From Candidatus Aenigmatarchaeota archaeon (GTDB lineage Archaea > Aenigmatarchaeota > Aenigmatarchaeia > QMZP01 > JACQNV01), in assembly GCA_016202865.1 (NCBI GenBank), contig JACQNV010000010.1, positions 1 to 42,271 on the forward strand: 42,271 nt of DNA, written 5' to 3'. The translations under genes were made by a program, and so were the position numbers. The notes beneath the pieces were generated by a model that worked only from the letters and a program-made list of their open reading frames with translations, was not told the DNA's origin and made no database searches. Below are positions 25,949 to 35,281 of this stretch, in pieces. How positions within the stretch are numbered: position 1 is the first letter of the stretch; each line of letters begins with the position of its first letter.

Positions 25949-27360
25949 GTGAGCAATATCTATCAACTGTCGAATCCTTCAAGAGGGAAACATTCGACTC
26001 AAAAAATGAAGAAAAGAATGTCTTTGATGCAGGCGAAGGTTTAACAGAGGAAATAGTTAAAGAAATTTCCAGGCAAAAAGATGAGCCGGAATGGATGAGA
26101 AAGTTCAGGCTCGATGCGCTCCAAAAATTCTTCGAACTCCCAACACCAAAATGGGGACCAGATCTATCGAAACTCGATCTCAACAAAATAAGATATTTTA
26201 TCAGGCCAGATGCAAAGGAAAACGCAAAAAGCTGGGACGAGCTTCCAGCAGACATAAAATCCACCTTTGAAAGACTGGGAATTCCAGAAGCTGAAAGGAC
26301 AGCTTTGGCTGGTGCTGGTGCGCAATATGAGTCAGCAGCTGTCTATCACAACCTGAAAAAGCAATGGGAAGATAAAGGCGTCATATTCACTGACTGCGAT
26401 ATCGCAATTAAAGAGCACCCAAAAATTTTCAAGGAACATTTCATGACTTCCTGTGTTCCTATGGGTCTCCACAAATTTACAGCCTTGCATGCAGCTGTTT
26501 GGTCAGGCGGCTCCTTTATTTATGTTCCGGAAGATGTGAAAGTTGATTTGCCCTTGCAAGCTTATTTTAGAATGAATGCAATTAAAGGCGGACAGTTTGA
26601 ACACACTCTAATTATTGCAGACAAAAACAGCCAAATATTTTACATTGAAGGTTGCTCAGCCCCAATCTATAATCAAAATTCCCTGCATGCGGGTTGTGTG
26701 GAGCTCCATGTAAAAGAGGGGGCCAGGATGAGGTATTCCTCTGTTGAAAACTGGAGCAAAAATACTTATAACCTTAACACAAAACGCGCAATAGTTTCAA
26801 AAAACGGGACAGTAGAATGGATTGGGGGCAATATGGGGTCGGGGTGTACGATGCTTTACCCTTGCTCGATTTTGAAAGGCGAAAACTCTCGCGCAGATCA
26901 CATAGGTATTGCCTTTGCAGGGAAAGAACAAAACCAGGATGTCGGCGCAAAGGTTTATCATATTGGTAAAAACACAACTTCTATAATCAAATCAAAAAGC
27001 ATAAGCAAAGATGGTGGAGTCACTTCCTACCGCGGCCTTCTTCAAATTGCAAAGGGAGCAACAGGCGCAAAATCCGTTGTTAATTGTGATGCCTTGATGA
27101 TGGACGCGATTTCAAAATCCAATACTTATCCATACATGAAAATCAACGAAAGCAAGGTCGACATAGCACACGAAGCGACTGTGGGAAAGATTTCAAATGA
27201 TCAGATTTTCTATTTAATGAGCAGAGGCATTAAAGAAGAACAGGCAGTTCAAATGATTGTCTCGGGTTTTATTGAGCCAATTGTGAAGGAGCTGCCTCTC
27301 GAATACGCAGTCGAACTAAACAGGTTAATACAACTGGAGATGGAAGGTTCAATTGGTTAA
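25945..27360 (+). CDS. sufB: SufB, Fe-S scaffold complex subunit
   Basis: 471 residues, usual length for SufB. With SufC and SufD it forms the cytoplasmic scaffold on which Fe-S clusters are built. The C-terminal core holds the residues known to matter: C381 in VVNCDALMM and H409 in IAHEATVGK, followed by DQIFYLMSRG and the ELPLEYAVELNRLI end. These correspond to Cys405 and His433 of E. coli SufB. The start overlaps the regulator stop. The first gene of the structural suf block in the order B-D-S-U-C. Confidence 0.95.
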   Translation: MSEQYLSTVESFKRETFDSKNEEKNVFDAGEGLTEEIVKEISRQKDEPEWMRKFRLDALQKFFELPTPKWGPDLSKLDLNKIRYFIRPDAKENAKSWDELPADIKSTFERLGIPEAERTALAGAGAQYESAAVYHNLKKQWEDKGVIFTDCDIAIKEHPKIFKEHFMTSCVPMGLHKFTALHAAVWSGGSFIYVPEDVKVDLPLQAYFRMNAIKGGQFEHTLIIADKNSQIFYIEGCSAPIYNQNSLHAGCVELHVKEGARMRYSSVENWSKNTYNLNTKRAIVSKNGTVEWIGGNMGSGCTMLYPCSILKGENSRADHIGIAFAGKEQNQDVGAKVYHIGKNTTSIIKSKSISKDGGVTSYRGLLQIAKGATGAKSVVNCDALMMDAISKSNTYPYMKINESKVDIAHEATVGKISNDQIFYLMSRGIKEEQAVQMIVSGFIEPIVKELPLEYAVELNRLIQLEMEGSIG

Positions 27361-27370
27361 AATTTCCGTG

Positions 27371-27380
27371 TTTTATAAAA
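27371..27380 (+). promoter_or_regulatory. Internal TATA box before sufD
   Basis: TTTTATAAAA, with its end 16 bases before the sufD ATG, in the only sizable gap of the operon (36 bases). It may give a separate transcript, leaderless or with a start very near the ATG. Confidence 0.4.
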
Positions 27381-27396
27381 GTTATCATGGTTAGTT

Positions 27397-28635
27397 ATGG
27401 CTCTGGCAACATCCAAAATAGAAAGTGAAAATCTAACTGAAGACCTTGTTAGGGAAATCTCTAAAGAAAAAAATGAGCCGGAATGGCTGTTAAAGCAAAG
27501 GCTGGAGGCCTTCTACAGAATAGATAAAATAGATTTTGGAAATTTCATGTATGGCCTTGGCATAACCATAGACGCCTCAAGTCTTAATCTGGAAAAAATC
27601 AATCCAAAAACCTCCTTCCAAAACCAGCCAGCTTCTTTTAACAGAGCAGACGGAACAGTAGTATCTGACTTGCACGAAGCCTTCAAAACACACGAAAACC
27701 TTATTAAAAAGTATTTGTCATCTGTTCCGGATTTTGAAAATAAACTATCTGTTTTACATGACGCCTTCTGGACAAGAGGCCTTTTTATCTATGTTCCAAG
27801 AGGAGTTGAAACAACGCTTCCAATAAAACTCACATCAATAATGACAAAAACCACACTAATAGAAAACACCCTCATTGTGACTGAGCCCCTGAGCAAGCTA
27901 ACTCTGATAGATGTTTCTGAGTCCAGCGAGAAGGCTTACGGTTTTAGGAGCCAAAAAATAAAAATTTTCGCAGGTGAATCCTCAAAGATAGAATTTTCCG
28001 GCTTCCAAAATTACAGCGAGTTGGTAGCCAACATAAGTGACAGAAAAGCATTCCTGGGAAAAGACGCATCAATAGATTGGATAATAACCGACCTCGGCGG
28101 CAGTCTAACAAAGTCCGATGTCACAACCTACCTTCAGGGCGAAGGCTCATCTGTAAAGAACATAGGCCTGTTTCTAGGCAACGGAAACCAGCAATTCGAT
28201 TTCAATGTGAAGGCAACTCATATAGCCCCTCACACATCTTCTGACATGCTTACAAAAGGCGCCTTGTCAGGAAAATCAAAATCAGTATATAGAGGTTACA
28301 TACAAATCAAAGATACCGCCTCAAAGTCAGCCGGTTACCAAAAAGCAGACATCCTATTGCTGAGTGAGGATGCAGAAGCAGATCCAATCCCAAATCTTGA
28401 AATAGATAATAACGACATAGAAAAATGCACTCATGGCGCAACTGTGGGCCAGATAGACAGGGACAAATTATTTTATATGATGAGCCGCGGTCTCTCAGAA
28501 AAAGAGGCAACAAAAAAGTTTGTTGAGGGTCTGTTCGAGCCTGCTCTGAGCAGGATAAAGGTGGAGGCAATCCAACATCACATCCTCAAAATAATTGAAG
28601 CTAAGCTCGACAAAGTCGTTGAGGAAGAGGTATGA
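27397..28635 (+). CDS. sufD: SufD, Fe-S scaffold complex subunit
   Basis: 412 residues, paralogous to SufB (shared N-terminal EISKEKNEPEWLLKQR and C-terminal ATVGQIDRDKLFYMMSRG). The conserved His is H346 in KCTHGATVGQ; the SufB catalytic Cys position is not kept, as expected for SufD. Forms SufB-SufC2-SufD. The stop is one base before the sufS ATG. Confidence 0.93.
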   Translation: MALATSKIESENLTEDLVREISKEKNEPEWLLKQRLEAFYRIDKIDFGNFMYGLGITIDASSLNLEKINPKTSFQNQPASFNRADGTVVSDLHEAFKTHENLIKKYLSSVPDFENKLSVLHDAFWTRGLFIYVPRGVETTLPIKLTSIMTKTTLIENTLIVTEPLSKLTLIDVSESSEKAYGFRSQKIKIFAGESSKIEFSGFQNYSELVANISDRKAFLGKDASIDWIITDLGGSLTKSDVTTYLQGEGSSVKNIGLFLGNGNQQFDFNVKATHIAPHTSSDMLTKGALSGKSKSVYRGYIQIKDTASKSAGYQKADILLLSEDAEADPIPNLEIDNNDIEKCTHGATVGQIDRDKLFYMMSRGLSEKEATKKFVEGLFEPALSRIKVEAIQHHILKIIEAKLDKVVEEEV

Positions 28636-28636
28636 T

Positions 28637-29854
28637 ATGCTGATAGATGAAATAAGAAACGATTTCCCAATACTGAAGAGGAAGGTAAACGGTAAACCTC
28701 TTGTTTATTTAGACAACGCTGCAACATCCCAAAAACCAAAACAAGTTATAGATGCCATAAAAAACTTTTATGAGACACAAAACGCCAACATCCATCGCGG
28801 TATTCATCAGCTAAGCGAAGAATCAACAGAAGCATTTGAAAGGTCCAGAGAGAAAGTTGCGAAGTTCATCAGTGCAAAACCAGAGCAAATAATCTTCACC
28901 AAAAACACAACAGAATCAATAAACACAATAGCTTATGGTTATGGCTTGAAAAACATAAAGAAGGGCGACGAAATCCTGACAACTGTAATGGAGCACCATT
29001 CCAATTTCCTGCCTTGGCAACTTGTAAAAAAGCATACAGGAGCCACACTAAAAATAGCTGACATAACAGACGACGGCTTGCTAAAGATGAATCACCTTGA
29101 AAAGCTCGCAACCAAAAAAACAAAACTTGTTGCTGTCACTCAAGTATCTAATGTATTGGGAACAATCAATCCAGTAAAGGAGATATCTGAAATCGCACAA
29201 AAAAATAATAGCTTGTTTTTGGTCGACGGAGCGCAGGCAGCACCACATATGCCAGTTGATGTGAAAAAAACAGGCTGCGATTTTTACGCATTCTCCTCGC
29301 ACAAAATGCTCGGGCCAACAGGTATTGGGGTCCTCTACATAAAAGATCCTGATAAAGTGGATCCGTTTTTGGTCGGCGGCGGGACAATAAAAGAAGTTTA
29401 TACAGACAAAGAGGCTGTGTGGCATGATTCGCCATGGAAATTTGAAGGCGGCACACCGGATGTCTCCGGTGTTATTGGTTTTGGCGCAACAGTAGATTAT
29501 TTAAATAAAATAGGCATGGAAAAAATAAGGAAACATGAAGAGGAAATAACAAAATATGCGCTTGATAAATTGCTGAAAATAAAAAATATCACAATATATG
29601 GTCCTATGGATCACAGATTGAGGGGAGCTGTCATAGCCTTTAACATTGGTGGTATCCATCCGCATGATGTCGCAGCTATATTGGATTCAGAAGGCATTGC
29701 AGTAAGACCAGGTCATGCCTGTTGCAAACCTTTAATGTCAAGACTTGACATACTTGCAATGTGTCGCGCAAGCTTTTACATTTACAATACAAAAAACGAA
29801 GCAGATGTCCTTGTGTCTGGCCTGGAAAAGGTGAATAAAATTTTCAAGCGATAA
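28637..29854 (+). CDS. sufS: SufS, cysteine desulfurase
   Basis: 405 residues from the ATG at 28637; an upstream frame opening at 28595 lies inside sufD. GAGG about 6 nt before the ATG supports this start. It takes sulfur from cysteine with PLP, giving alanine and an enzyme persulfide. Seen: YLDNAATSQKP (about 25-35), HHSNFLPW, the PLP-lysine K223 in SSHKMLGPTG, and catalytic C362 in RPGHACCKPLM, the SufS-type loop. An extra Cys follows it (C363). Group II desulfurase; sulfur acceptor is the SufU-like protein encoded next. Confidence 0.95.
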   Translation: MLIDEIRNDFPILKRKVNGKPLVYLDNAATSQKPKQVIDAIKNFYETQNANIHRGIHQLSEESTEAFERSREKVAKFISAKPEQIIFTKNTTESINTIAYGYGLKNIKKGDEILTTVMEHHSNFLPWQLVKKHTGATLKIADITDDGLLKMNHLEKLATKKTKLVAVTQVSNVLGTINPVKEISEIAQKNNSLFLVDGAQAAPHMPVDVKKTGCDFYAFSSHKMLGPTGIGVLYIKDPDKVDPFLVGGGTIKEVYTDKEAVWHDSPWKFEGGTPDVSGVIGFGATVDYLNKIGMEKIRKHEEEITKYALDKLLKIKNITIYGPMDHRLRGAVIAFNIGGIHPHDVAAILDSEGIAVRPGHACCKPLMSRLDILAMCRASFYIYNTKNEADVLVSGLEKVNKIFKR

Positions 29855-29856
29855 CT

Positions 29857-30249
29857 ATGTCACTCGATATGTACGCAGAGAACATAATGGATCACTTTAA
29901 TAGTCCCAGGAATAGCGGCGAAGTAAAAGACCCTGACATAAAGCACAAAGAATTCAACCCGTTCTGCGGTGATCAGATTGAGTTGACAGTAAAATTGCGC
30001 AATGGAAAAGAAATTCAGGAAATAAAATTCCAAGGCAAAGGCTGCTCAATAAGCCAAGCCTCAGCTTCCATGCTTACAGAAATTGTAAAAAACAAAAACA
30101 TAGAAGAGGTTAAAAAGCTTACCAAGGAGGATATACTAGATCTCTTGAACATACCAATTGGGCCAGTAAGAATGAAATGCGCATTGTTGGCTCTTGACAC
30201 TCTGCAAAACGGAATAAAGATATACGAACAATACACTAAGAAAAAATAA
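29857..30249 (+). CDS. sufU: SufU/IscU-like sulfur acceptor
   Basis: 130 residues. The three Cys of the family are present: C37 with D39 in NPFCGD, C63 in GKGCSISQASAS and C108 in RMKCALL. The ASAS box after C63 is SufU-like. However, the linker between C63 and C108 is much shorter than in Bacillus SufU (which has an ~20-residue insertion). It lies 3 bases after sufS. It could act as a zinc-dependent sulfur acceptor for SufS, or as an IscU-like scaffold. Confidence 0.88.
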   Translation: MSLDMYAENIMDHFNSPRNSGEVKDPDIKHKEFNPFCGDQIELTVKLRNGKEIQEIKFQGKGCSISQASASMLTEIVKNKNIEEVKKLTKEDILDLLNIPIGPVRMKCALLALDTLQNGIKIYEQYTKKK

Positions 30250-30259
30250 TGAAGGTAAT

Positions 30260-30997
30260 ATGCCAAATTTAGTAGTAAAGGACTTGCATGCAAGCGTTGA
30301 TGGAACACCAATACTCAAAGGAATAAATCTAGAAGTAAAAGAAGGAGAGGTAAACACCATAATGGGGCCCAACGGCAGCGGAAAATCAACCCTAGCCTAT
30401 ATTCTGATGGGCCACCCAAAATACACGATAGACAAAGGCCAGATACTTATAGACGGGGAAGACATAGCTGGGCTTCCAGCAGACGAGCGAGCTAAAAGAG
30501 GCCTATTCCTATCTTTTCAATATCCTCAGGAAATTTCTGGTGTAACTGTATCTAATTTTTTGCGCACAGCCCTGAGCTCAGTGAAAAATGAAAAAATATC
30601 TGTGATGGACTTCAAGAAACTCATGGACGAAAAGCTTGACATGCTAAAAATGGATCATGCCTTCGGCCGAAGATACCTAAATGAAGGGTTTTCAGGCGGC
30701 GAAAAAAAGAAGGCGGAAATCCTCCAGCTCGCTGTCATACAACCAAAAATAGCAATCCTCGATGAGACAGATTCTGGAACAGATGTTGACGCATTAAAAA
30801 TTATCTCCAACGGCATCAATGTTGTGGCAAAATCCCAGAAAATGGGCATACTCCTAATAACACATTATGACAGGATACTCCAATACATTAAAACAGACCA
30901 TGTGCATGTTCTAGTAGACGGTAAAATAGTCAAATCCGGCGGTCCCGAGTTGGCAAAACAGGTGGAAAGTGAAGGTTACGCCCCTTTGAGGCAATAA
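30260..30997 (+). CDS. sufC: SufC, ATPase of the Fe-S scaffold complex
   Basis: 245 residues of the ABC ATPase fold. Walker A GPNGSGKST (36-44), Q-loop in LSFQYPQE, signature FSGGEKKKAE, Walker B with IAILDETDSGTDVDAL and the H-loop in LLITHYDRIL. The ATPase drives changes in SufB-SufD during cluster assembly. Last gene of the suf operon, 10 bases after the SufU gene. Confidence 0.95.
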   Translation: MPNLVVKDLHASVDGTPILKGINLEVKEGEVNTIMGPNGSGKSTLAYILMGHPKYTIDKGQILIDGEDIAGLPADERAKRGLFLSFQYPQEISGVTVSNFLRTALSSVKNEKISVMDFKKLMDEKLDMLKMDHAFGRRYLNEGFSGGEKKKAEILQLAVIQPKIAILDETDSGTDVDALKIISNGINVVAKSQKMGILLITHYDRILQYIKTDHVHVLVDGKIVKSGGPELAKQVESEGYAPLRQ

Positions 30998-31041
30998 GGC
31001 CTTTAAGAGCAAATATATACAGCCTAGCCTAATTATTATTA

Positions 31042-33969
31042 ATGAAACCAATCGTATTGTTGGTTCTGGTAGCCTTAGTAATACTTGCAGCTGTTCCTCT
31101 GGGTCTCGCATTTACAACAAATCCGTCAACAGCCACAGACAGCAATCCAAGAGTCACATGCAATCAGGTTGAGTGTGTATTGGTGTGGTTAAGGTCCAGC
31201 TCTTCTGTGGATGTATACTATCAGCGCCTTGATCATAGCGGCAATACGATAGGCAGCGAAAGCAGGCTGACAACTGGCCTAAATGTACCAGCGTTCTCTG
31301 TTTCAGCCGGTCAAGACAGCTTCCTGATAACATGGTCAGATACAAATTCAAGAATATTGGACGGTAGAATAGTTGACAAATCTGGAAATGTAAGGCAGCC
31401 AGCCATAAACACACCAACAGTATACGGGACAGTAGCATCTGCTTACGATTCCTTAAATAACAGATATATCATAATCTACGATGGCATCGATTTAACCAAT
31501 ACAAGTTCTGATTTGTTCTATGTCCTCGTTGATGCCGGCTCAAACCAGATTGTCTCAAGGAACAGGCTTTTCTATACAAACACAAACGAGCTCCCTGCCT
31601 CCATAACCTTCGACAAAACATATGGCCATTATGTATTATCCTACATAAACTACACCACAAACACCCAAATAAGAATGGCAGCTTTGGACACACAAGCATC
31701 TAGAATAGTAAAACAAGGAACTCAAACACCAATAGACATAGAGGTTGCCACAGTGCCTGGACTAACAGGCGGCCTAATATCCTATAATGATATTGACAAA
31801 AACTTTTTGGTCTCCTGGCAAGATAACTCTGTTGGCCAAGGCGATATATTTGGCCAGCTGGTAAATACAGTAATCACAATACCATCGAACAGAATAAATG
31901 ATCTCGTGCTTTCTGGTTCAAGAATATCTATAAGCACAGATCCAAACTCACAGCTATTATATGGCGCTCATTTTAACAGACAGGAGTCGAAGCATGTAGT
32001 TGCATGGTACACAAACAAGCTGGCCTCACCTGGTTATGGAGTCTATGTCCAGATGCTTGATAAGAACGGCGCAAAACTGATCACCGATACAAAGTTGGTG
32101 GCTACAGGATCAAGTGGATCTGAAACAGACATATTTTTTGATGATTCCACTCTGAAATATCTAGTCCCAGCAAGGACAGCACAGAACACAATAACACTAA
32201 ATTATTTCGGTACAAACCTTGCCACTGCAAATCCAAATACTTTTGTAGCTCCCAGAAACGCTGCAACAAAAAAATTCACACCAACAAACCTCGTGACAAG
32301 CCAGCCAATAGCAGACGGATCAAAAGGATTTAACACAATTCCACTTAGTTTTACCAATGAAACCTTGGGGCCAAGGCTTATAGTTGACGGCCTTTTCAAT
32401 CAAGGTAGCGTAGATGTTGGAGACATCCTTATAGAAGCAACAAGCAATGCTACAGCAGTAAACCTCGTTGCAGCCAGAAACATTGGAACCAAACATACAC
32501 TAAGCGTCCCTAATAACAATGCTGGCGGCGGTGTAAGAGTCTGTCCCCAAGCAACAACAGTGGCAGGCGTTGTAGATAACTGCCCCGGAGAAATAGAGCT
32601 TTCAACTGTGCCATTCAATCACACATCCGGAATATCAGTCTCCTTCGGAACTTTCAAAACACAAAACGATATTTACCTTGTAAGCGGTTTGAACAGCACA
32701 GGCATTGGTTTGCTAACAGGTGGTCCAGGACCATCACCATCTCCGTCACCTTCCCCATCACCAGGCGGGTCTCAAACACAAGCAACACTTTATACAAATC
32801 ACACAGTCCAAAACGGTTCAGTAGAATTCAAAGCAAGCTACACATACAATTTCAGCGGCACATTCATTCCAATAGCCAATCCAACATGCACAATAGTATT
32901 CGGTGATATCGCAGGAACATTCCCGATGACATATACGCCTTCCCTTGGTGGTGCGATTAACTTATACACAAGGCCGTTCACAGCTTCTGCTGCATCAACC
33001 TACACAGTGACTTGCTCTCACTCAAATTACACAACTGAGACATCACAATCCAATTTCACAATACAAGTAACTGGTGGTCTCGACATCCCACCAATAGATG
33101 TTCAAGCAATATCCCCAATAAATGGAAAACTATTCAATAATACAGGTGATGTCGAATTCATATGTAGCGCCAAAGATGACAACGGACTAAACTCCTTCAA
33201 ACTATCAACAAGCATACCTGGTGGAATAGACAGGACAAACCAAGTTGCAGGAAAACAAAACCAGACATCTTGGATCCTAAGAAACATACCGAGGGGAAAT
33301 TATACATGGACATGCGAAGCTGAAGACAGTTCGGGCCAGAAAATAAAAAGCGCACAAAGGTCATTTTCTATCGATTTCACATCTAGTGTTGTGACAACAT
33401 GCCGTGAAAACTGGGATTGCCTTCCTTCTGATTTCTCTTCAATCACATGCCCGATTGACGGAATTAAGAAAAGGGTTTGTGTAGATAAAAATAGCTGTAA
33501 CAACGCTGTCCCATTAGTTTCAAAACCAGATACAGAGCGCTGTATTTCTGCTGGAGGAGCAGTTTGTCGAGAAGATTGGGATTGTATACCTGTTGGTCCT
33601 TGTACAAATGGCAAACAAGCTTTAACATGCACAGACAAAAATAACTGTTCAAACCCAACGCCAGTTATTCCAAAATCAACATCAAAAGCATGCGGCGCGC
33701 AAACAGGGGCTCCGGGAACCACAAGCGGCGGCGACCTTTTATCAAACCCGCTCATACTTGTTTTAATAATCGCAATAGTTGTCCTGGCTGTCCTGTTCTT
33801 TGTGATAAGAAAAAGGAAGAAATCAAAAACAGGTGAAGAGGAGACAGAGGAGGATGAATATGCAGACGAGGAAGACGAGCTAAGAGAGCCTGCAGAAGGC
33901 GAATACACAGACGAAAACCAAGGAGATGATCAGGGCGAACAAAGCGGCGAAGATGAAGAAGAGAAGTAG
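31042..33969 (+). CDS. Giant anchored surface protein with Cys-rich modules
   Basis: 975 residues: signal peptide (MKPIVLLVLVALVILAA...LA), a beta-rich domain to about residue 400 with repeated blade-like motifs (for example SFLITWSD...DGRIVDKSGN), suggesting a beta-propeller. A Ser/Pro repeat linker lies near 563-573, then Ig-like domains. Two Cys-rich modules near 786-880 start C-R-E-N/D-W-D-C and continue with C.D.N.C; similar modules are common in surface proteins of DPANN-type archaea. A transmembrane helix is at about 901-922, then RKRKK and a long acidic tail. TATA-like AAATATATAC about 30 nt upstream. Likely adhesive or envelope protein. Confidence 0.8.
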   Translation: MKPIVLLVLVALVILAAVPLGLAFTTNPSTATDSNPRVTCNQVECVLVWLRSSSSVDVYYQRLDHSGNTIGSESRLTTGLNVPAFSVSAGQDSFLITWSDTNSRILDGRIVDKSGNVRQPAINTPTVYGTVASAYDSLNNRYIIIYDGIDLTNTSSDLFYVLVDAGSNQIVSRNRLFYTNTNELPASITFDKTYGHYVLSYINYTTNTQIRMAALDTQASRIVKQGTQTPIDIEVATVPGLTGGLISYNDIDKNFLVSWQDNSVGQGDIFGQLVNTVITIPSNRINDLVLSGSRISISTDPNSQLLYGAHFNRQESKHVVAWYTNKLASPGYGVYVQMLDKNGAKLITDTKLVATGSSGSETDIFFDDSTLKYLVPARTAQNTITLNYFGTNLATANPNTFVAPRNAATKKFTPTNLVTSQPIADGSKGFNTIPLSFTNETLGPRLIVDGLFNQGSVDVGDILIEATSNATAVNLVAARNIGTKHTLSVPNNNAGGGVRVCPQATTVAGVVDNCPGEIELSTVPFNHTSGISVSFGTFKTQNDIYLVSGLNSTGIGLLTGGPGPSPSPSPSPSPGGSQTQATLYTNHTVQNGSVEFKASYTYNFSGTFIPIANPTCTIVFGDIAGTFPMTYTPSLGGAINLYTRPFTASAASTYTVTCSHSNYTTETSQSNFTIQVTGGLDIPPIDVQAISPINGKLFNNTGDVEFICSAKDDNGLNSFKLSTSIPGGIDRTNQVAGKQNQTSWILRNIPRGNYTWTCEAEDSSGQKIKSAQRSFSIDFTSSVVTTCRENWDCLPSDFSSITCPIDGIKKRVCVDKNSCNNAVPLVSKPDTERCISAGGAVCREDWDCIPVGPCTNGKQALTCTDKNNCSNPTPVIPKSTSKACGAQTGAPGTTSGGDLLSNPLILVLIIAIVVLAVLFFVIRKRKKSKTGEEETEEDEYADEEDELREPAEGEYTDENQGDDQGEQSGEDEEEK

Positions 33970-33984
33970 CTAATTTTGTATTAT

Positions 33985-34200
33985 ATGCCAAAAAACATAA
34001 GGTGTACATATCACGCAATAAAAAGAAAACTAGAAAGAGATATAAGTGATGAAGAAATTAACCAAACACTAGCTTCCCCAGATTATACAATATCCTCAAT
34101 AGAGGAGAGAAAAATAGCTGTAAAACAAGCAGGTTCAAGAACACTCCGTGTGGTTTATAAAGAGGAGAAAGAAAACATAATTATAATAACCGTATACTAG
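33985..34200 (+). CDS. DUF4258-like small protein (toxin candidate)
   Basis: 71 residues from the ATG at 33985; a TTG at 33976 is less likely. Pattern: YHAIKRKLERDISDEEI...AVKQAGSRTLRVVYKEE...IIIITVY, which is the DUF4258 layout (His near the start, then R-V-V-Y and I-I-T-V-Y strands), related in shape to RelE/BrnT-like toxins. Paired with a DUF2283-like gene seven bases downstream. Cellular target unknown. Confidence 0.65.
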   Translation: MPKNIRCTYHAIKRKLERDISDEEINQTLASPDYTISSIEERKIAVKQAGSRTLRVVYKEEKENIIIITVY

Positions 34201-34207
34201 AGATACT

Positions 34208-34414
34208 ATGAAAGTCACATATGACAAAGAGGCAGATGCTGCCTTTATTTACTTGAAAGAGAAGATAGAGAAAGGCGAAGTCAAAAATACAATTTCAATG
34301 AATGACAACATAATACTGGATTTTGATTCAAACAAAAAGCTAATAGGCATCGAAATCCTTTCTGCAAGCAAAGTCATTCCAAAAAACACAGTTTCTCAAA
34401 TGGAAATCGCATAA
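34208..34414 (+). CDS. DUF2283-like small protein (antitoxin candidate)
   Basis: 68 residues: MKVTYDKEADAAFIYLKEK...NIILDFDSNKKLIGIEILSAS, the DUF2283 signature in full. These proteins often sit next to DUF4258 genes, and the pair is proposed as a toxin-antitoxin module. Gap to the preceding gene is seven bases, so they share a transcript. Confidence 0.75.
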   Translation: MKVTYDKEADAAFIYLKEKIEKGEVKNTISMNDNIILDFDSNKKLIGIEILSASKVIPKNTVSQMEIA

Positions 34415-34444
34415 TTCCTCCATACTTAAAATCAATCAAATTTT

Positions 34445-34894
34445 ATGAATCCTAAATTCCAGTCTTCTGTTAGAAAAGCCATGGAAAGCGACCTGAAGCC
34501 TATTTCTGAAATATTTAGAAGCGAGTCATCCAAAAAACCCTACTCCCAAAAATGGACAGAGCAGACAGCATTTGAAAAGGTCAAGGAGCTTTTTGAGAAA
34601 GGCCACATATACATCGCTTTAGTTAATGGAGAAGTTGTTGGCTTCATTTCTCTAACCACCAGTTTATGGGAACAGTCTAAATGCGCTCTTATTGAAGAGT
34701 TGTGGGTAAAATCTGGTCACCAGAGAAAAGGCATTGGAAGACTTCTGGTATGGTTTGCTGAAACCAAATGCAAAGAAAATGACATCAATTCAATCTTCAC
34801 AATTTCCAACAAAAAATCAGCAGCATTCAAGTTCTACAAAAAACAGAAATACAAGCTCTACAGTAATCATGTTTTGATGGGAAAGAAATTGTGA
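34445..34894 (+). CDS. GNAT-family N-acetyltransferase
   Basis: 149 residues. The acetyl-CoA site is seen in LIEELWVKSGHQRKGIGRLLVWFAE (motif Q/R-x-x-G-x-G), with a typical C-terminal N-K-K-S-A-A-F-K-F-Y-K-K segment. TATA-like CTTAAAAT lies about 20 nt upstream. Substrate unknown; Rim-type protein acetylation is possible. Confidence 0.85.
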   Translation: MNPKFQSSVRKAMESDLKPISEIFRSESSKKPYSQKWTEQTAFEKVKELFEKGHIYIALVNGEVVGFISLTTSLWEQSKCALIEELWVKSGHQRKGIGRLLVWFAETKCKENDINSIFTISNKKSAAFKFYKKQKYKLYSNHVLMGKKL

Positions 34895-34936
34895 TTGGTT
34901 TAACAATTAGTCTAAAAACTAACAAATGTGTGGGTA

Positions 34937-34961
34937 GCTAAGAAAAAAAGAAACCCTTAGC
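34937..34961 (-). terminator. Terminator after the L12 gene
   Basis: On the minus strand GCTAAG pairs with CTTAGC, and the loop holds a T7 run. It starts three bases after the L12 stop, at the end of the ribosomal block. Confidence 0.55.
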
Positions 34962-34963
34962 CT

Positions 34964-35263
34964 TTAACCAAACAAACCTGCGAGACCGGATGCTGCTTCT
35001 TCTGCTTTCTTTCCGTCGTCTTCTTTTTTCTCTTCTTTCTTCACTTCTGCTCCGCCACTTGCTGCTGGTGCTGCGGCAGCTGCTGTTATTACAGATTGTT
35101 TTATAGCCTCGTCTATGTTTACATCTTTTAGGCTTGAAACAAGGGCTTTAACTCTTGCTTCATCTGTCTGTGTGCCTGCTGCGTCCAATACCTTCTTTAC
35201 TCCGCCTTCGTCTACTGGTTTTCCAGCGCTGTGCAGGAGAAGAGCTGCGTATACTTCTTGCAT
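34964..35263 (-). CDS. rpl12: Ribosomal protein P1/L12 (archaeal)
   Basis: 99 residues from the ATG at 35263; a TTG at 35275 is also possible. The N-terminal helix MQEVYAALLLHSAGKPV is the archaeal P1 dimerisation domain; an Ala-rich hinge and acidic Lys/Glu segment follow, and the end is SGLAGLFG. Forms the lateral stalk that recruits translation GTPases via L10. Shine-Dalgarno-like AAGGAGGG is about 23 nt from the ATG, with a hairpin (35268-35281) between them. Confidence 0.93.
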   Translation of the reverse strand: MQEVYAALLLHSAGKPVDEGGVKKVLDAAGTQTDEARVKALVSSLKDVNIDEAIKQSVITAAAAAPAASGGAEVKKEEKKEDDGKKAEEAASGLAGLFG

Positions 35264-35267
35264 ATAG

Positions 35268-35281
35268 GGAACCAAGGTTCC
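35268..35281 (-). promoter_or_regulatory. Hairpin between SD and L12 start
   Basis: GGAACC-TT-GGTTCC, a perfect inverted repeat 4 bases before the ATG. The SD-like AGGAGGG lies just upstream of it. Folding would change the SD-to-start distance, or select the TTG at 35275. Confidence 0.4.
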
